Positions 1 to 9,317 of a stretch of DNA of 64,000 nt are shown here, piece by piece. Source of the stretch: Steroidobacter gossypii (GTDB lineage: Bacteria; Pseudomonadota; Gammaproteobacteria; Steroidobacterales; Steroidobacteraceae). Every line of letters starts with the position of its first letter. Position 1 is the stretch's first letter. The notes below the pieces were generated by a model. The model was given only the letters and a program-made list of their open reading frames with translations, made no database searches and had not been told where the DNA came from. Made by a program: the position numbers and the translations under genes. The stretch is from contig NZ_JAEVLS010000005.1 in the NCBI RefSeq assembly GCF_016801985.1, positions 1 through 64,000 on the forward strand, in the 5' to 3' direction.

Positions 1-322
1 CATCTGTCGGGCGCCTGGTGCGCTTGCCCTCACCGCGAGTTGCCGCCGGCTCAGTCGGCGTTAACGTCGGCGTAGCGATCTTCACCGGCAGCAGCGGCGG
101 TGGCTTGGCATGTCGCTGTTCGCTCAGCAGTCCGCTTCGGTGCAGGCGCAACCAGCCAAACAGCAGGTTCGCGTTCACGCCGTGCTTGCGGGCCACGGCA
201 GCCACTGAGCTGCCGGGCTGGAGTGCCTCCAGCACCATGGCCTGCTTCTCTTGCAGGGTGCGCATCCGGCGCCACGCACGCTCGCCGGTCGTCTCTTCGT
301 CACGCTTGGCTGTAATGTCCAT
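1..322 (-). CDS. tnpA: IS66-family transposase accessory protein TnpA, partial
   Basis: The reverse strand from the ATG at 322 reads MDITAKRDEETTGERAWRRM and stays open to the window edge, giving 107 visible residues with the C-terminus missing. The central stretch, around residues 35 to 65, has the helix-turn-helix pattern SVAAVARKHGVNANLLFGWL that is typical of the first small protein of IS66 elements. A proline-rich linker follows. TnpA, TnpB and the large TnpC transposase are normally consecutive, so tnpB and tnpC should lie to the left. The end of the element at 417 is in the expected place about 95 bases upstream of this start. The family is well supported; the function of TnpA is known only as an accessory to transposition. 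Confidence 0.8.
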   Translation of the reverse strand, partial: MDITAKRDEETTGERAWRRMRTLQEKQAMVLEALQPGSSVAAVARKHGVNANLLFGWLRLHRSGLLSEQRHAKPPPLLPVKIATPTLTPTEPAATRGEGKRTRRPTD

Positions 323-417
323 CTGAACCTCAAGCGGACACGTACACTCTTGCCGCTTCAAGCGACATGATGCGTGACCACTTGCGTCAGGCTAGAGGGT
401 GATGGGCGGACGCTTAC
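1..417 (-). mobile_element. IS66-family insertion sequence, one end, continues off the window
   Basis: Reading the minus strand from 417, the DNA begins GTAAGCGTCCGCCCATCA, the terminal pattern of IS66-family elements (GTAAGCG start). The tnpA start lies 95 bases inside. The other inverted repeat, tnpB, tnpC and the target duplication are outside the window. The element ends 120 bases beyond the stop of the NERD-helicase gene and does not interrupt it. Confidence 0.7.
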
Positions 418-537
418 TCTTCTTCCTTCGTATCGTTAGACCAGAACAAGCAAACGACAACTAAAATGAAATCTGGAGTTGCACAGCAATGGCTGATCGA
501 GTCCTCCTGATCGATCTGCAGTTTAGTCGCTACGAAT

Positions 538-2292
538 CTACGATTCGCTAACAATTGGCAACTGCTGACCGTCGATCGCAAGCACACGCTCAGCATCGGC
601 GAGTGCCGCCTCAACACTCAAGCGGATCTCTCCCGACTGACAGATCACAACAAGCCGGTGGCGAGCACGTGTCCAGGCGACGTACAGATCTGACTTCGTA
701 AAGAGCGGCGCGAAATCGCATACGCCGTAGATCACAACGATATCCGTCTCGAGTCCCTTGAACGCTCGCGCAGTGGTAACGAGAATGCCCGCTCCGCGAC
801 GCCACTCAATTGGATCGTCAATTAACGGTACACCTTCAACCTCCGTGTGACGAGCGAGTGAACTCTTTGCCTGAGCCGCGGGACCAATCAGTGCGATCTG
901 ATGCGGTTCGACGCCCTGCTGCATCAGCTGCCTTACCTCGGCAAGGACCAATCCAGCGTCAGCCGATTGCGATGGTGGACGACGAACAGCAGGAGAATCT
1001 CCTGTAGGTGAGCCAGGGAGGAGGCGCACTTCCACATTCGCGAGCGAGGCGCCACTTCGCGCTATTGCCTTTGTGTTACGGCAATTTGTGCTGAGCTTGA
1101 AGCGCGCCGGAAATTGCACAGGAGGAAGCCTGGATACGGCTCGAAGGCTCTGCTTCAAGTCCAGGAAGGCATAAAGCCTTCCGGGTTGTGCCATTCGACA
1201 CAGCGACTCGATTGAGACCCACCAATCGGGAGCAAAGTCCTGCGCCTCGTCAACAATCACCGCGTCAAACGCCTCCGGTTGTCCACGAGCCTTTAGCACT
1301 TCTACAGCCTGCTCCATGATCAGGGGAACCTCGTTATCCCAGAAGTCCTGCTCTCGTTCATTCGGAACATCGAAGTCCACGCGTGCCCTCTGAGCAAGTA
1401 GGCGGGCGCGTGCATGGAACGTAGAAACATGAAGCAGAGAATTTGCGCCCTGAGCGCGACGATCGTGCTTCGCCTGCTCCTGAAGCCAGGCGCTCAGGTG
1501 GCGGTTGTAGCAAAGCAGCAATACTCGCTCCCCTCGCTCAACGAGTGACAAAGCGAATTCAAGTGCGAGCAAGGTCTTACCTGAGCCGGCGGTTCCCTCG
1601 ACAAGCACGCGCTCATTTTCAAGGAGTCCAAGCAGAGTTTCTCGCTGGTCGAGCGTGATCTGAACGATGCGTTGGTGCTCGGCACGGATCTCCGCGGCGG
1701 CGCAACGCATTAGGCGCAACCTCGGCATTAGAGCCTCGATCAGCTCCGAAAACTGCGAGGTAGTCAGATGTGTTGCCCTATGGGCCCATGCAGTAAAGGC
1801 CTCCTCGATTTTGGTAACCATCGACGGAATTTGAAGCGCATCAATCAGAATTCTCGGGCTGGCATTTGTCGGAAGCATCCCTTTGTAGGTTATGTGCGGA
1901 AAGACAACCACATCACCGTGAGCAAAAAGTCCGCGATGTATTCGCTTTCGAGTGCGCTCCTCAATCGCGTCCAGAAGCGCGTAACGACTGCGCTTCGCCT
2001 GTTCAAAGGGATCGCGTAGCTCCTTTCCTGCTCGGAACCAACTGCGGCCCTTTAGCTCAGGACTCCCGCCTTTGACTTCTAAGATAAGAAGGCCTCGCTC
2101 GGGATGAAGGATGACGAAGTCAGCTTCACCTTCGCGCAACGGCTCAGTCGCAATGTCGCGTTTGGGTCGCAGCCACGGGAAGGAGTGGAGTACGACAAAT
2201 CCTGCTGGCAAGCCTCGCAGTGCGTCATACACGATCCTTTCCGAGTCGTGCGCAATATCTTCCGATCTGACATCCGGAATGAACCGGGCCAT
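538..2292 (-). CDS. NERD-domain UvrD/Rep-like helicase, last gene of the Druantia operon
   Basis: This 584-residue protein has a NERD nuclease-related domain in about the first 90 residues, with the pattern EADFVILHPERGLLILEVKGG (E, D and ExK). A superfamily 1 helicase core follows: Walker A EGTAGSGKT, Walker B VIVDEAQDFAPDWW, and C-terminal motif VI YVAWTRARHRL. NERD proteins fused to UvrD-type helicases are known; the nuclease fold is inferred from the family. The ATG at 2292 overlaps the druE stop by one base (TGATG), which implies translational coupling, so this start is preferred over an upstream in-frame start at 2316. The C-terminus looks complete. It is not one of the five core Druantia genes and is probably an accessory nuclease-helicase of this operon. 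Confidence 0.85.
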   Translation of the reverse strand: MARFIPDVRSEDIAHDSERIVYDALRGLPAGFVVLHSFPWLRPKRDIATEPLREGEADFVILHPERGLLILEVKGGSPELKGRSWFRAGKELRDPFEQAKRSRYALLDAIEERTRKRIHRGLFAHGDVVVFPHITYKGMLPTNASPRILIDALQIPSMVTKIEEAFTAWAHRATHLTTSQFSELIEALMPRLRLMRCAAAEIRAEHQRIVQITLDQRETLLGLLENERVLVEGTAGSGKTLLALEFALSLVERGERVLLLCYNRHLSAWLQEQAKHDRRAQGANSLLHVSTFHARARLLAQRARVDFDVPNEREQDFWDNEVPLIMEQAVEVLKARGQPEAFDAVIVDEAQDFAPDWWVSIESLCRMAQPGRLYAFLDLKQSLRAVSRLPPVQFPARFKLSTNCRNTKAIARSGASLANVEVRLLPGSPTGDSPAVRRPPSQSADAGLVLAEVRQLMQQGVEPHQIALIGPAAQAKSSLARHTEVEGVPLIDDPIEWRRGAGILVTTARAFKGLETDIVVIYGVCDFAPLFTKSDLYVAWTRARHRLVVICQSGEIRLSVEAALADAERVLAIDGQQLPIVSES

Positions 2293-5200
2293 CAGGGCGC
2301 CTCGACCGCATGGCACACAATAGTGGCCGCGAGCGTCAACTCTGCCTGATCAAGCCGCTCTGGCCTGAACTTCTTGTCGACCGCGCTCCCGTAAGAAATC
2401 TGCAACCGTTTCCCGCTGTCTTCGGTAGACAACTCCTTAATGTGCGCTATCGTCCATTCCGCCCCCGTCGCGTTAAATTTTCCGCGCGAACGAAGAACGA
2501 TTACCCATGCGTCGGGCCGTAGATCGGAACTTGAAACTGGACGAACAACGATCCAGCTACCGGCCGCGTATCCCACCTTGTCCAACCCTGGGCTGGGAAC
2601 ACGAACTGCGAAGGCACTACCATCCAGGGAGACGTTCGAGATCAGACGAACCGTACCGTTAGTTGTAGAGGCAGCAGCCCGTCGCAAATCCTTCACCGGC
2701 AAGCTTACGGGGTGACCGTCGATCGGCTGATCGGCCGCCGCATGTCGAGCGGTGCGCGGTGCGCTCGTAAGTCCCGTTGCTATTTGGTAAGCGGACGGAA
2801 GATCTTGTTCAACAAGGTAGTCCGGTAAAAGCATCCTAGGTGCATTCGGTGACGACTTGGTCGGATGATCGATCTCCGCCTGTTCGCATGCAAGGAAAGC
2901 AGGATAGATGCCTACGGTCACCGCCCGTGCTCCACCAGTACAGCGTAGAGCTCCGCTCGCGTCCGTTTCAGTAACCCAGCCTTCGAGTTCGAGAAAGCGT
3001 GCAAGCGGCCGCAACGCGCGAGCTTGGTCATCCGCCGAAGCGAAAGTAGGGGATACACCTGTTCGAAAAAAACGCAGCAACTGCAGTGCCAACCGTCTAT
3101 CGAGTCGTCCGTGTAGAAATCTATTGCCATAGTGACGAAGGCACTTTGTGCAGGAACGCACGCACTTACCTGGGCACTCACGCAATAGTTCTTCAGTCTT
3201 ATCAAGCACACTCTGCAGTTGCTTTCCCGCATCGGCGGCGTAACCCGCTCCACCTGACGCAGTATCGAACAAGTACACCTCGGCGACGCCTTGCTCTCCG
3301 TCCGAAAGCGGAGGAAGGAGTCGATATCCGGCAGATAACTCACCGGGATCAATATCGAGATGCAAGCTCGCTCCAAGCGATAACGCCTCAGCGAATGTCG
3401 CAAGGGCATCGTGCAGCCAAGGCCGATCCGGAATGAAATCGAGCGGCTTGCGAAACACACCTCGGAGCAGCATCAGGTCGGTTCGAAAGTCGTGTACCAG
3501 AAACAGTCCACGTCTCACGTCGCCATTGCACTTGCTTGCGGCTTTGTCACGCTCCAGGATGTGTCGCGGCACGAGAAACGGGCGATCATGCGTGCTGTCA
3601 GGCTCATCGCCATCAATCCACGCAGCTCCGCAGCTCTCGCAGACACTGAAGCCGGCCGCATCCTTTCCCTTGTTCGCGACCACGAGAAGGACGTCTTCGC
3701 CGTAGGCGTGACTGAGGTTTACGCCCGCACCCTGCCTCCAGTCGAACTCATCGCGGCCGGCTATTTCAGGAAGCTGAGCCGAAGAGGCAAAGGTGATGTC
3801 TTGTTCGCGATCACCCTCTCGAAGTGCAGTTCCTTTCTCCGGCGAGAACCCTGGCGGATCAAGATACTCGCGCACGAACAGCGGCGTCTTGCAGACTTGG
3901 CAAGGCGACCCTTCAATTGTCCTGTTAACCGCATTTCCAAGCTCGATCGAAACAAAAGAGCAACGCGGACAACCGACATAGCGGCTCAGTTGCTTTTCGA
4001 ACAGTGCAGTCGCTGGACTGGCTGAAGGGGGCCCATCGATGAAGATTCCGCCGACACGATAAGTCTCCTTCTTTACAACTAGCAGACGCCCTGGAGCGTA
4101 CTCGCTGAGTGCCTGCCCTTTTGCTAGTTGCGGTCGCTCGGCGACGCTTACGCGCCACGGCGATCTGCTCTTATCCCATTGCTGAATCGTGAACGCGCAC
4201 AAGTCTGTTGGGAATGCATAGGAAGGCAAGAGGCTCCGATCGAAGAACAGATCGAGAAGCCCACCGTCCTCATCGTCGCGCGACGCATCATTCGCGTCGT
4301 CCGGCGCAGGCGACTGGGTCCGCCCGTCCCGAATCGCACTCAAATCACGGAGCAGTGAATCTGCGACCTCACGGACAAACTTTCGCCTTTTGTCGGCATC
4401 ATCGTCTCCAAAGATGGCCGGTGGCAACCAACTTGCCACCTCTTCAACTATGCGGCTTCTTGGCGTGAGTACTGCGGTTCTCATCCAGAGATCAAAATCG
4501 GGAAACGAGAACTCGCTCGCACCTTCGAAGAATTCACTGGCCGAGCCAAATGCGCTCATGATGCCAGGTCGACTCGCGGCAATTTTTTCCTGCTCCTCTT
4601 TACTGAGCGCGTCGAGCCGAGAATGGAAGAACGTTTGGAGTAGGTGCGAGTTGACGTGCCGAATCGCGAGTCGAGGATTGTCGGTCTTCAGTCTTGGCTC
4701 ACGCGGCGCACCGCTAATTATCGCCTGCGGGTGCGCAAAGTAGTGTGCGTCATGCGCACCGCCTTGAGCAAACGTTAGAACAGACGACACTGAAGTTCCT
4801 CGCCGTCCCGCACGCCCGGCGCGCTGCTGGTAATTCTCACGCTGGGGAGGGACCGTTCGAAGCCCAACTGCTGAAAGAGAGCCGATATCGATGCCCACTT
4901 CCATTGTGGTCGTACAACTGAGGACGTCCACCGGAGGCTTCTCCGGCCCCAGCGGCACATCTTGGAAACGCAGCTCGAATTCCTCGGTTGTGGCGTACAC
5001 GACGCCTGCATCGCGCTGAGAAAGTTGCGCGGTATGCTCTTCCGCGGTGATGTGGACCGGGCGATCTCCACGCAAAACCGCGCGAAGAGGCTCGCGAAAA
5101 AAGCCCTTTCTGGCGCGCATATACTCGTGCTCTGGCGGCCTCGCCTCTAACCGTTTGAGCCCGCAAACCCCACATGCCTCGAACACTGGCTTCAATTGCA

Positions 5201-8200
5201 AATGGCCGCACACGACGCATTGGAGCCACGTTTCTTCAAGGGCTAAGCGCATTATCACGCCATCGGTCACGACCAAACGCCCGGAATCATCTCCAGCAAT
5301 GGACTCGCGAGTGAATACGTCGAAGAGTTCCTCTCGAAACCGGGCGACATCAGGTAACGACAGCCCTAGGCGCGTGCGGATAGGCTCAAAGAAACGCTTG
5401 TGTCCATCCGCTGGCCGAATAGGATTGAACCAGTGAAACTCATCTAAGCGTCCGTCCTTGCTAAGAGCTGGATCGAAAGCGTAGGCACCGATCATTTCTC
5501 CCAACCAGGCATTCGCCACTTCATCAATGACAGCTGGCGTTGAGATTCCTGCCATCCGCTTATGCAACAATCGAAGCTTTGGCGGCGCCGCTTCGACAAC
5601 CGCAGCACAGGCTGCAACTAGCGAGTAGTAAGGATCTCCGATCTGCCGCAGCAAGGCCGTTCGAAATCGCGTGGGCGGTGTCGGGCGCCAATGATTCGCA
5701 AGAGCTACATCAAGATCGTCATAGTCCTTGCGAAACCGTGATATCTCTTCTAGTAGTGCCTTTTGGTCGGCTCCATCGAAGAAATGAAGATGATAGCGCG
5801 CACAAACGGCAACAAACGCGCCGTATAGCGTCTCGTCGAGAGTTGCCATCTGTGGACTCGGGAGAGTCGACAGAGCATTGCAAGCAAGAGTCAATGCTTC
5901 TCGGAATGAATCGCGCTCCACTTCGCGCGGTAGATCGCGCGCAAGCCGTGCCGCCTTCTGCCGACCATCACTAAACAGCAACGTCTTACGGCCCTCGTTT
6001 GGATGCTTCTCGCTGGCGGCCTTCGTAGCATACTGGGAGACAAACTGCTCACGGACGAGATTTGCGAATGGCTGCTCACCTTTGGTCGCAAGATCCATAA
6101 TCTTCAGTGATGAGCCGCCAGACTGCGTCCGGCGAGTACAGGCTGGGCATGAAGCGAACGTACTCGTGTTGGGAATCTTTTCGGCCGGCGTCGATGCCTG
6201 ATAGCACAGCCGCGTCCCGCGTGTGTCCTGGGTCGTAGTTGGGAGCACGCGTCCCGTCTGCACATCGATCACCATCGGAGCTACTGCGTCATTTTGCTCA
6301 GGATGGGGCTCCTCAAGATACAAATGCAGTTCGTGTAGAGGAGCACCAAAGTCTAGTAGCTTTCCGCCTCGTTCGTGCCACAAGAAGTCGGGGTGGGCGC
6401 TGGTGCCGAAAGCACGTAAGTAAGCCGCTCCGCAGTCTCTATGAGTCAAAAGTTCAAATACGCGCCCTCCACACTCGCACTGGGTCAGCGGTTCTGTATA
6501 TAAACGACCCAATAAGGCTTCTTCCGTTGGAATGCGGCGCACTGTGCAATCTGGATTTATGCATGCATACAGCGGCGGCAATCCGCGAAACAGCAAGTGA
6601 ACGCGAGTTGGCAAGAGCGGCTGCTCCTCCCGACCTCGTTCTGTTCGGCGGGAAAATGTTCCGAGCGCCAAAAGCCCGTCCGTGGCACGCTCCGCGTGTT
6701 CCGGGCTTTCTGGGAACAGCGTTCGCGCGAGTGCTGCGAACTCAGTTGCATTCCCAGATGCTTCCTCGAGAAGCAATTCGAGCGGTCCGAATCCCGTGAG
6801 GCTGCCGCATATATGTTGCCGCGTTGCGAGGCCATTCTTTCCATCGAATGCAGGCGGCTCCTTCCAACCTAGGCGAACAGCAACGTCCCTCAAGTTGGCA
6901 GTGGCTTCTCCAGGGACGAATCCAGCTGCCGCAAGGATTGCCGGGCTGACCACTGCCAAGGCTTTCGCCTCCGTAAAAGTACCCGGACGAGCACCGGACC
7001 TTGCCTCTCGGGTGCCTCTTACGATGGCAAAACTTTTCGCGGCAGCCCTCCCCGTCAGTTCATTCGCAAAGTCTCGGCCCGCCTTTTCCGCTGCCGCACC
7101 AGAGCCCAAACTCGCGCTTGTGAGGATACAGCGAAGCCTTTCGCGCCCTATGCCCAGCCGCGACAGAAGACGCCGAATGAGAAGGCCGACTTCAGCACCG
7201 CCTACGCCACGGTACATATGAGCCTCGTCGAGGATCAACACGAATTGGTTGTCCGGATCGGCACTCAACCAGGCCCTCGTTTGCTCGAACAGCGGGCGCT
7301 CAATAGGTCGTAGCAACATGTACTCGAGCATCGAGTAGTTCGTGATGAGGATGTCAGGCGCCTGCACTTGCATCTCATGACGCGTCAACAGCTCGCGATC
7401 TTGAGGCTGAGTTCGAAAGCGGCGATCCCAGTGGTGTCGCGTCTGTTCCTGCCCAGCGCGCTTTCCGCTCTTCACCAGCACCTTCTCTTCGAGTTCACGT
7501 GCGTAGAAGCGGACCACGTCCTTCGCAGGCCATCTGCCACGGGACTTCAACTCCGCAACTAGCACCTGGTCCTCTGCGTCTGTTGATGTTTGAAGTTGCT
7601 CGTAGTACCCGAGCAGAGTGTCAAGATGACGCTGGTCTTTTGTGCCGGCACGCACACCGGGATAAGGGGTGCGACTGGTGTACATCCCAAAACGCGGACG
7701 CCTTCCCCAGCGCGTCTCCATCAGGTTCGCGAGTCGTTCATCACCGACCAGTCGCCGAAGACGGGCAGTCTGGTCACTGACTAGCGCATTCATTGGATAA
7801 AGGAGCAGTGCGCGAACGCCGTGGCGCTTAAAGGAATCAGGGCGCTCAATGCCCTCCAGTGCGAGCGCACCAAGAATCGAGTAGAGAAACGTTTCAGTCT
7901 TTCCGGAGCCTGTGCCCGTGGCGACAACCAAGTCGTCACCGTCAGATCCTTTCGAAAAGAACTGCTCGATTGCATCGGCTTGATGTCGATATGGTGGATA
8001 GACGCCGATGCTCGGCTTCCAACTCGCCAACTCTTGGAGTAGTTCGACAACCGGCGCGGGAGCGTTCAGACCCGAGAAACTATCAAGGACGGAATACGAT
8101 GGGGTGACCTCAACGTACGGCCTTTGAGAGATGCCGCCGGGCTCTTCCAACAGCATTCGCCGCTCCTCGATCAGAGCGGAGTTGCGAATGTGATATTGAG

Positions 8201-8276
8201 CCTCAAGATACCGCCGCAGCCGCAGGTGAATTCTTTTGGCTACTTCATTGACGCCAAGTTCAACCTGAATGTCCAT
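2292..8276 (-). CDS. druE: DruE: giant DEAH helicase with DUF1998-type C-terminus (Druantia)
   Basis: At 1994 residues this is the largest gene in the window. Helicase motifs are clear: a Q-like motif PPYRHQADAIEQ near residue 95, Walker A ATGTGSGKT at 119 to 127, DEAH at 350 to 353, motif III-like TSASLGSG near 390, and far downstream motif V TTTMEVGIDIG and motif VI QRAGRAGRRG. Several Cys pairs (CVVCGHLQ, CGVCG) lie before motif V. The C-terminal third has a zinc-type cluster CPGKCVRSCTKCL and an FDTASGGAGY stretch as in DUF1998 proteins. DruE is the defining protein of Druantia, and the large helicase-DUF1998 layout and size fit it. It starts three bases after druD and overlaps the next gene by one base. 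The DISARM proteins DrmA and DrmB share these domains but are separate and smaller. Confidence 0.9.
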   Translation of the reverse strand: MDIQVELGVNEVAKRIHLRLRRYLEAQYHIRNSALIEERRMLLEEPGGISQRPYVEVTPSYSVLDSFSGLNAPAPVVELLQELASWKPSIGVYPPYRHQADAIEQFFSKGSDGDDLVVATGTGSGKTETFLYSILGALALEGIERPDSFKRHGVRALLLYPMNALVSDQTARLRRLVGDERLANLMETRWGRRPRFGMYTSRTPYPGVRAGTKDQRHLDTLLGYYEQLQTSTDAEDQVLVAELKSRGRWPAKDVVRFYARELEEKVLVKSGKRAGQEQTRHHWDRRFRTQPQDRELLTRHEMQVQAPDILITNYSMLEYMLLRPIERPLFEQTRAWLSADPDNQFVLILDEAHMYRGVGGAEVGLLIRRLLSRLGIGRERLRCILTSASLGSGAAAEKAGRDFANELTGRAAAKSFAIVRGTREARSGARPGTFTEAKALAVVSPAILAAAGFVPGEATANLRDVAVRLGWKEPPAFDGKNGLATRQHICGSLTGFGPLELLLEEASGNATEFAALARTLFPESPEHAERATDGLLALGTFSRRTERGREEQPLLPTRVHLLFRGLPPLYACINPDCTVRRIPTEEALLGRLYTEPLTQCECGGRVFELLTHRDCGAAYLRAFGTSAHPDFLWHERGGKLLDFGAPLHELHLYLEEPHPEQNDAVAPMVIDVQTGRVLPTTTQDTRGTRLCYQASTPAEKIPNTSTFASCPACTRRTQSGGSSLKIMDLATKGEQPFANLVREQFVSQYATKAASEKHPNEGRKTLLFSDGRQKAARLARDLPREVERDSFREALTLACNALSTLPSPQMATLDETLYGAFVAVCARYHLHFFDGADQKALLEEISRFRKDYDDLDVALANHWRPTPPTRFRTALLRQIGDPYYSLVAACAAVVEAAPPKLRLLHKRMAGISTPAVIDEVANAWLGEMIGAYAFDPALSKDGRLDEFHWFNPIRPADGHKRFFEPIRTRLGLSLPDVARFREELFDVFTRESIAGDDSGRLVVTDGVIMRLALEETWLQCVVCGHLQLKPVFEACGVCGLKRLEARPPEHEYMRARKGFFREPLRAVLRGDRPVHITAEEHTAQLSQRDAGVVYATTEEFELRFQDVPLGPEKPPVDVLSCTTTMEVGIDIGSLSAVGLRTVPPQRENYQQRAGRAGRRGTSVSSVLTFAQGGAHDAHYFAHPQAIISGAPREPRLKTDNPRLAIRHVNSHLLQTFFHSRLDALSKEEQEKIAASRPGIMSAFGSASEFFEGASEFSFPDFDLWMRTAVLTPRSRIVEEVASWLPPAIFGDDDADKRRKFVREVADSLLRDLSAIRDGRTQSPAPDDANDASRDDEDGGLLDLFFDRSLLPSYAFPTDLCAFTIQQWDKSRSPWRVSVAERPQLAKGQALSEYAPGRLLVVKKETYRVGGIFIDGPPSASPATALFEKQLSRYVGCPRCSFVSIELGNAVNRTIEGSPCQVCKTPLFVREYLDPPGFSPEKGTALREGDREQDITFASSAQLPEIAGRDEFDWRQGAGVNLSHAYGEDVLLVVANKGKDAAGFSVCESCGAAWIDGDEPDSTHDRPFLVPRHILERDKAASKCNGDVRRGLFLVHDFRTDLMLLRGVFRKPLDFIPDRPWLHDALATFAEALSLGASLHLDIDPGELSAGYRLLPPLSDGEQGVAEVYLFDTASGGAGYAADAGKQLQSVLDKTEELLRECPGKCVRSCTKCLRHYGNRFLHGRLDRRLALQLLRFFRTGVSPTFASADDQARALRPLARFLELEGWVTETDASGALRCTGGARAVTVGIYPAFLACEQAEIDHPTKSSPNAPRMLLPDYLVEQDLPSAYQIATGLTSAPRTARHAAADQPIDGHPVSLPVKDLRRAAASTTNGTVRLISNVSLDGSAFAVRVPSPGLDKVGYAAGSWIVVRPVSSSDLRPDAWVIVLRSRGKFNATGAEWTIAHIKELSTEDSGKRLQISYGSAVDKKFRPERLDQAELTLAATIVCHAVEAP

Positions 8277-8279
8277 GGT

Positions 8280-9317
8280 CTAGTTCTTCTCCGCTGTCGA
8301 GATAATCCTAATTCCTAGGTCTTGCACCATCCTTGTTGCGAGATCCTGATTGCGGGTGATAGTCCATACGCGCTCGTAAGGTCGTTCGTCTGGAATGCTT
8401 AGCGTCCCAATTGCAGCGAGTACCCGACGTTCTGCGCGCGGTAACTCACTAGTAAAGTGCCACTCTGCGCGAGAGCCGATTCTGCAGGTGCGCGCGCGAA
8501 CTTGGTTGTGCGACGAATGATCGAGTGCATACATGAGGCGTCGGACGTCGAGACCTTGGAGGTCACACACTTTTGCTATTCGTCCCCCAGAAGTTTCGAT
8601 CATCCGAAACTCTCTTGCACCATAGATCCGAACGCGCCGGGCAAGCAGCCTGTGTTCATTACGCGGCATTGCATTCGACCAGCGTTTGAATTGAGGAGTG
8701 CCGGCACTCGACGCAGTTGGAACGTAGAACTCAAATGCATCAGTACTCGTGGGCATGAACGACTGCCACTCAAGCGAAGCGATAAGCTCTGCGGCCCACG
8801 CCTCGAGCGTAGATTGAGGTAATCGAGCCCATGAGAATAGGTCTTCTACCGGCAGCAACCCGTTGAGCTGGCTTGGCAGTCCCGAGAAGTGACGATGCGG
8901 TCCGTGATACTCGATGGGATTTTGGAGAGGAGGGAGCGCACTGGTCGGAACGCCGCCAACAAGCAAATAGCCGGCGCCTTCAGGAAGTTTAACAAACCGT
9001 GCTGTAGCGGACGCCCAGTAGCCTCCGGCTAACTCGACAAGGTCACCCGCAACTTCAAGTGTTGAGAGAGCCTCTCTTAGTTCCGCACGAAGAGCCTCAC
9101 TGGTACCTCGTGGTTGTTTCGACAGCAGGCGCCACGCCGGAAGTGCAACACTCAGTATTCTGCCGATGTGAACCGCTTCGGGTGGCTTTGCCAGACTCCA
9201 AATTGTTGCCCGGATTAGCTCGAAGCATGCTTCGAACGGAGGGCATTCCTGATCTAGGCGCAACTCACGCCGGACTGCCTGAGCACCCTGCCGCGGGTCG
9301 TATATTTCCAAGCCCAC
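8280..9317 (-). CDS. druD: DruD-like protein of Druantia type I
   Basis: A 345-residue protein with no domain I can name. It begins with GTG at 9317, sharing one base with the druC stop (TAGTG), and ends three bases before druE. It is assigned by position: in Druantia type I the gene directly before druE is druD, and the length fits a mid-sized protein. The sequence is a mixed alpha/beta soluble protein without signal peptide or membrane segment. The C-terminal third is rich in Arg and His (for example RRLMYALDHSSHNQVRARTC), which would suit nucleic-acid contact, but that is only a guess. Direct sequence evidence for the name is weak; synteny is strong. Confidence 0.7.
   Translation of the reverse strand: MGLEIYDPRQGAQAVRRELRLDQECPPFEACFELIRATIWSLAKPPEAVHIGRILSVALPAWRLLSKQPRGTSEALRAELREALSTLEVAGDLVELAGGYWASATARFVKLPEGAGYLLVGGVPTSALPPLQNPIEYHGPHRHFSGLPSQLNGLLPVEDLFSWARLPQSTLEAWAAELIASLEWQSFMPTSTDAFEFYVPTASSAGTPQFKRWSNAMPRNEHRLLARRVRIYGAREFRMIETSGGRIAKVCDLQGLDVRRLMYALDHSSHNQVRARTCRIGSRAEWHFTSELPRAERRVLAAIGTLSIPDERPYERVWTITRNQDLATRMVQDLGIRIISTAEKN

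Noticed and set aside
2292-8276. DISARM (DrmA/DrmB) reading of the large helicase with DUF1998 features
   Set aside because: DISARM splits helicase and DUF1998 into separate proteins and has a methylase and a phospholipase-D protein nearby; here there is one giant protein and a DUF4338 gene, which fit Druantia.
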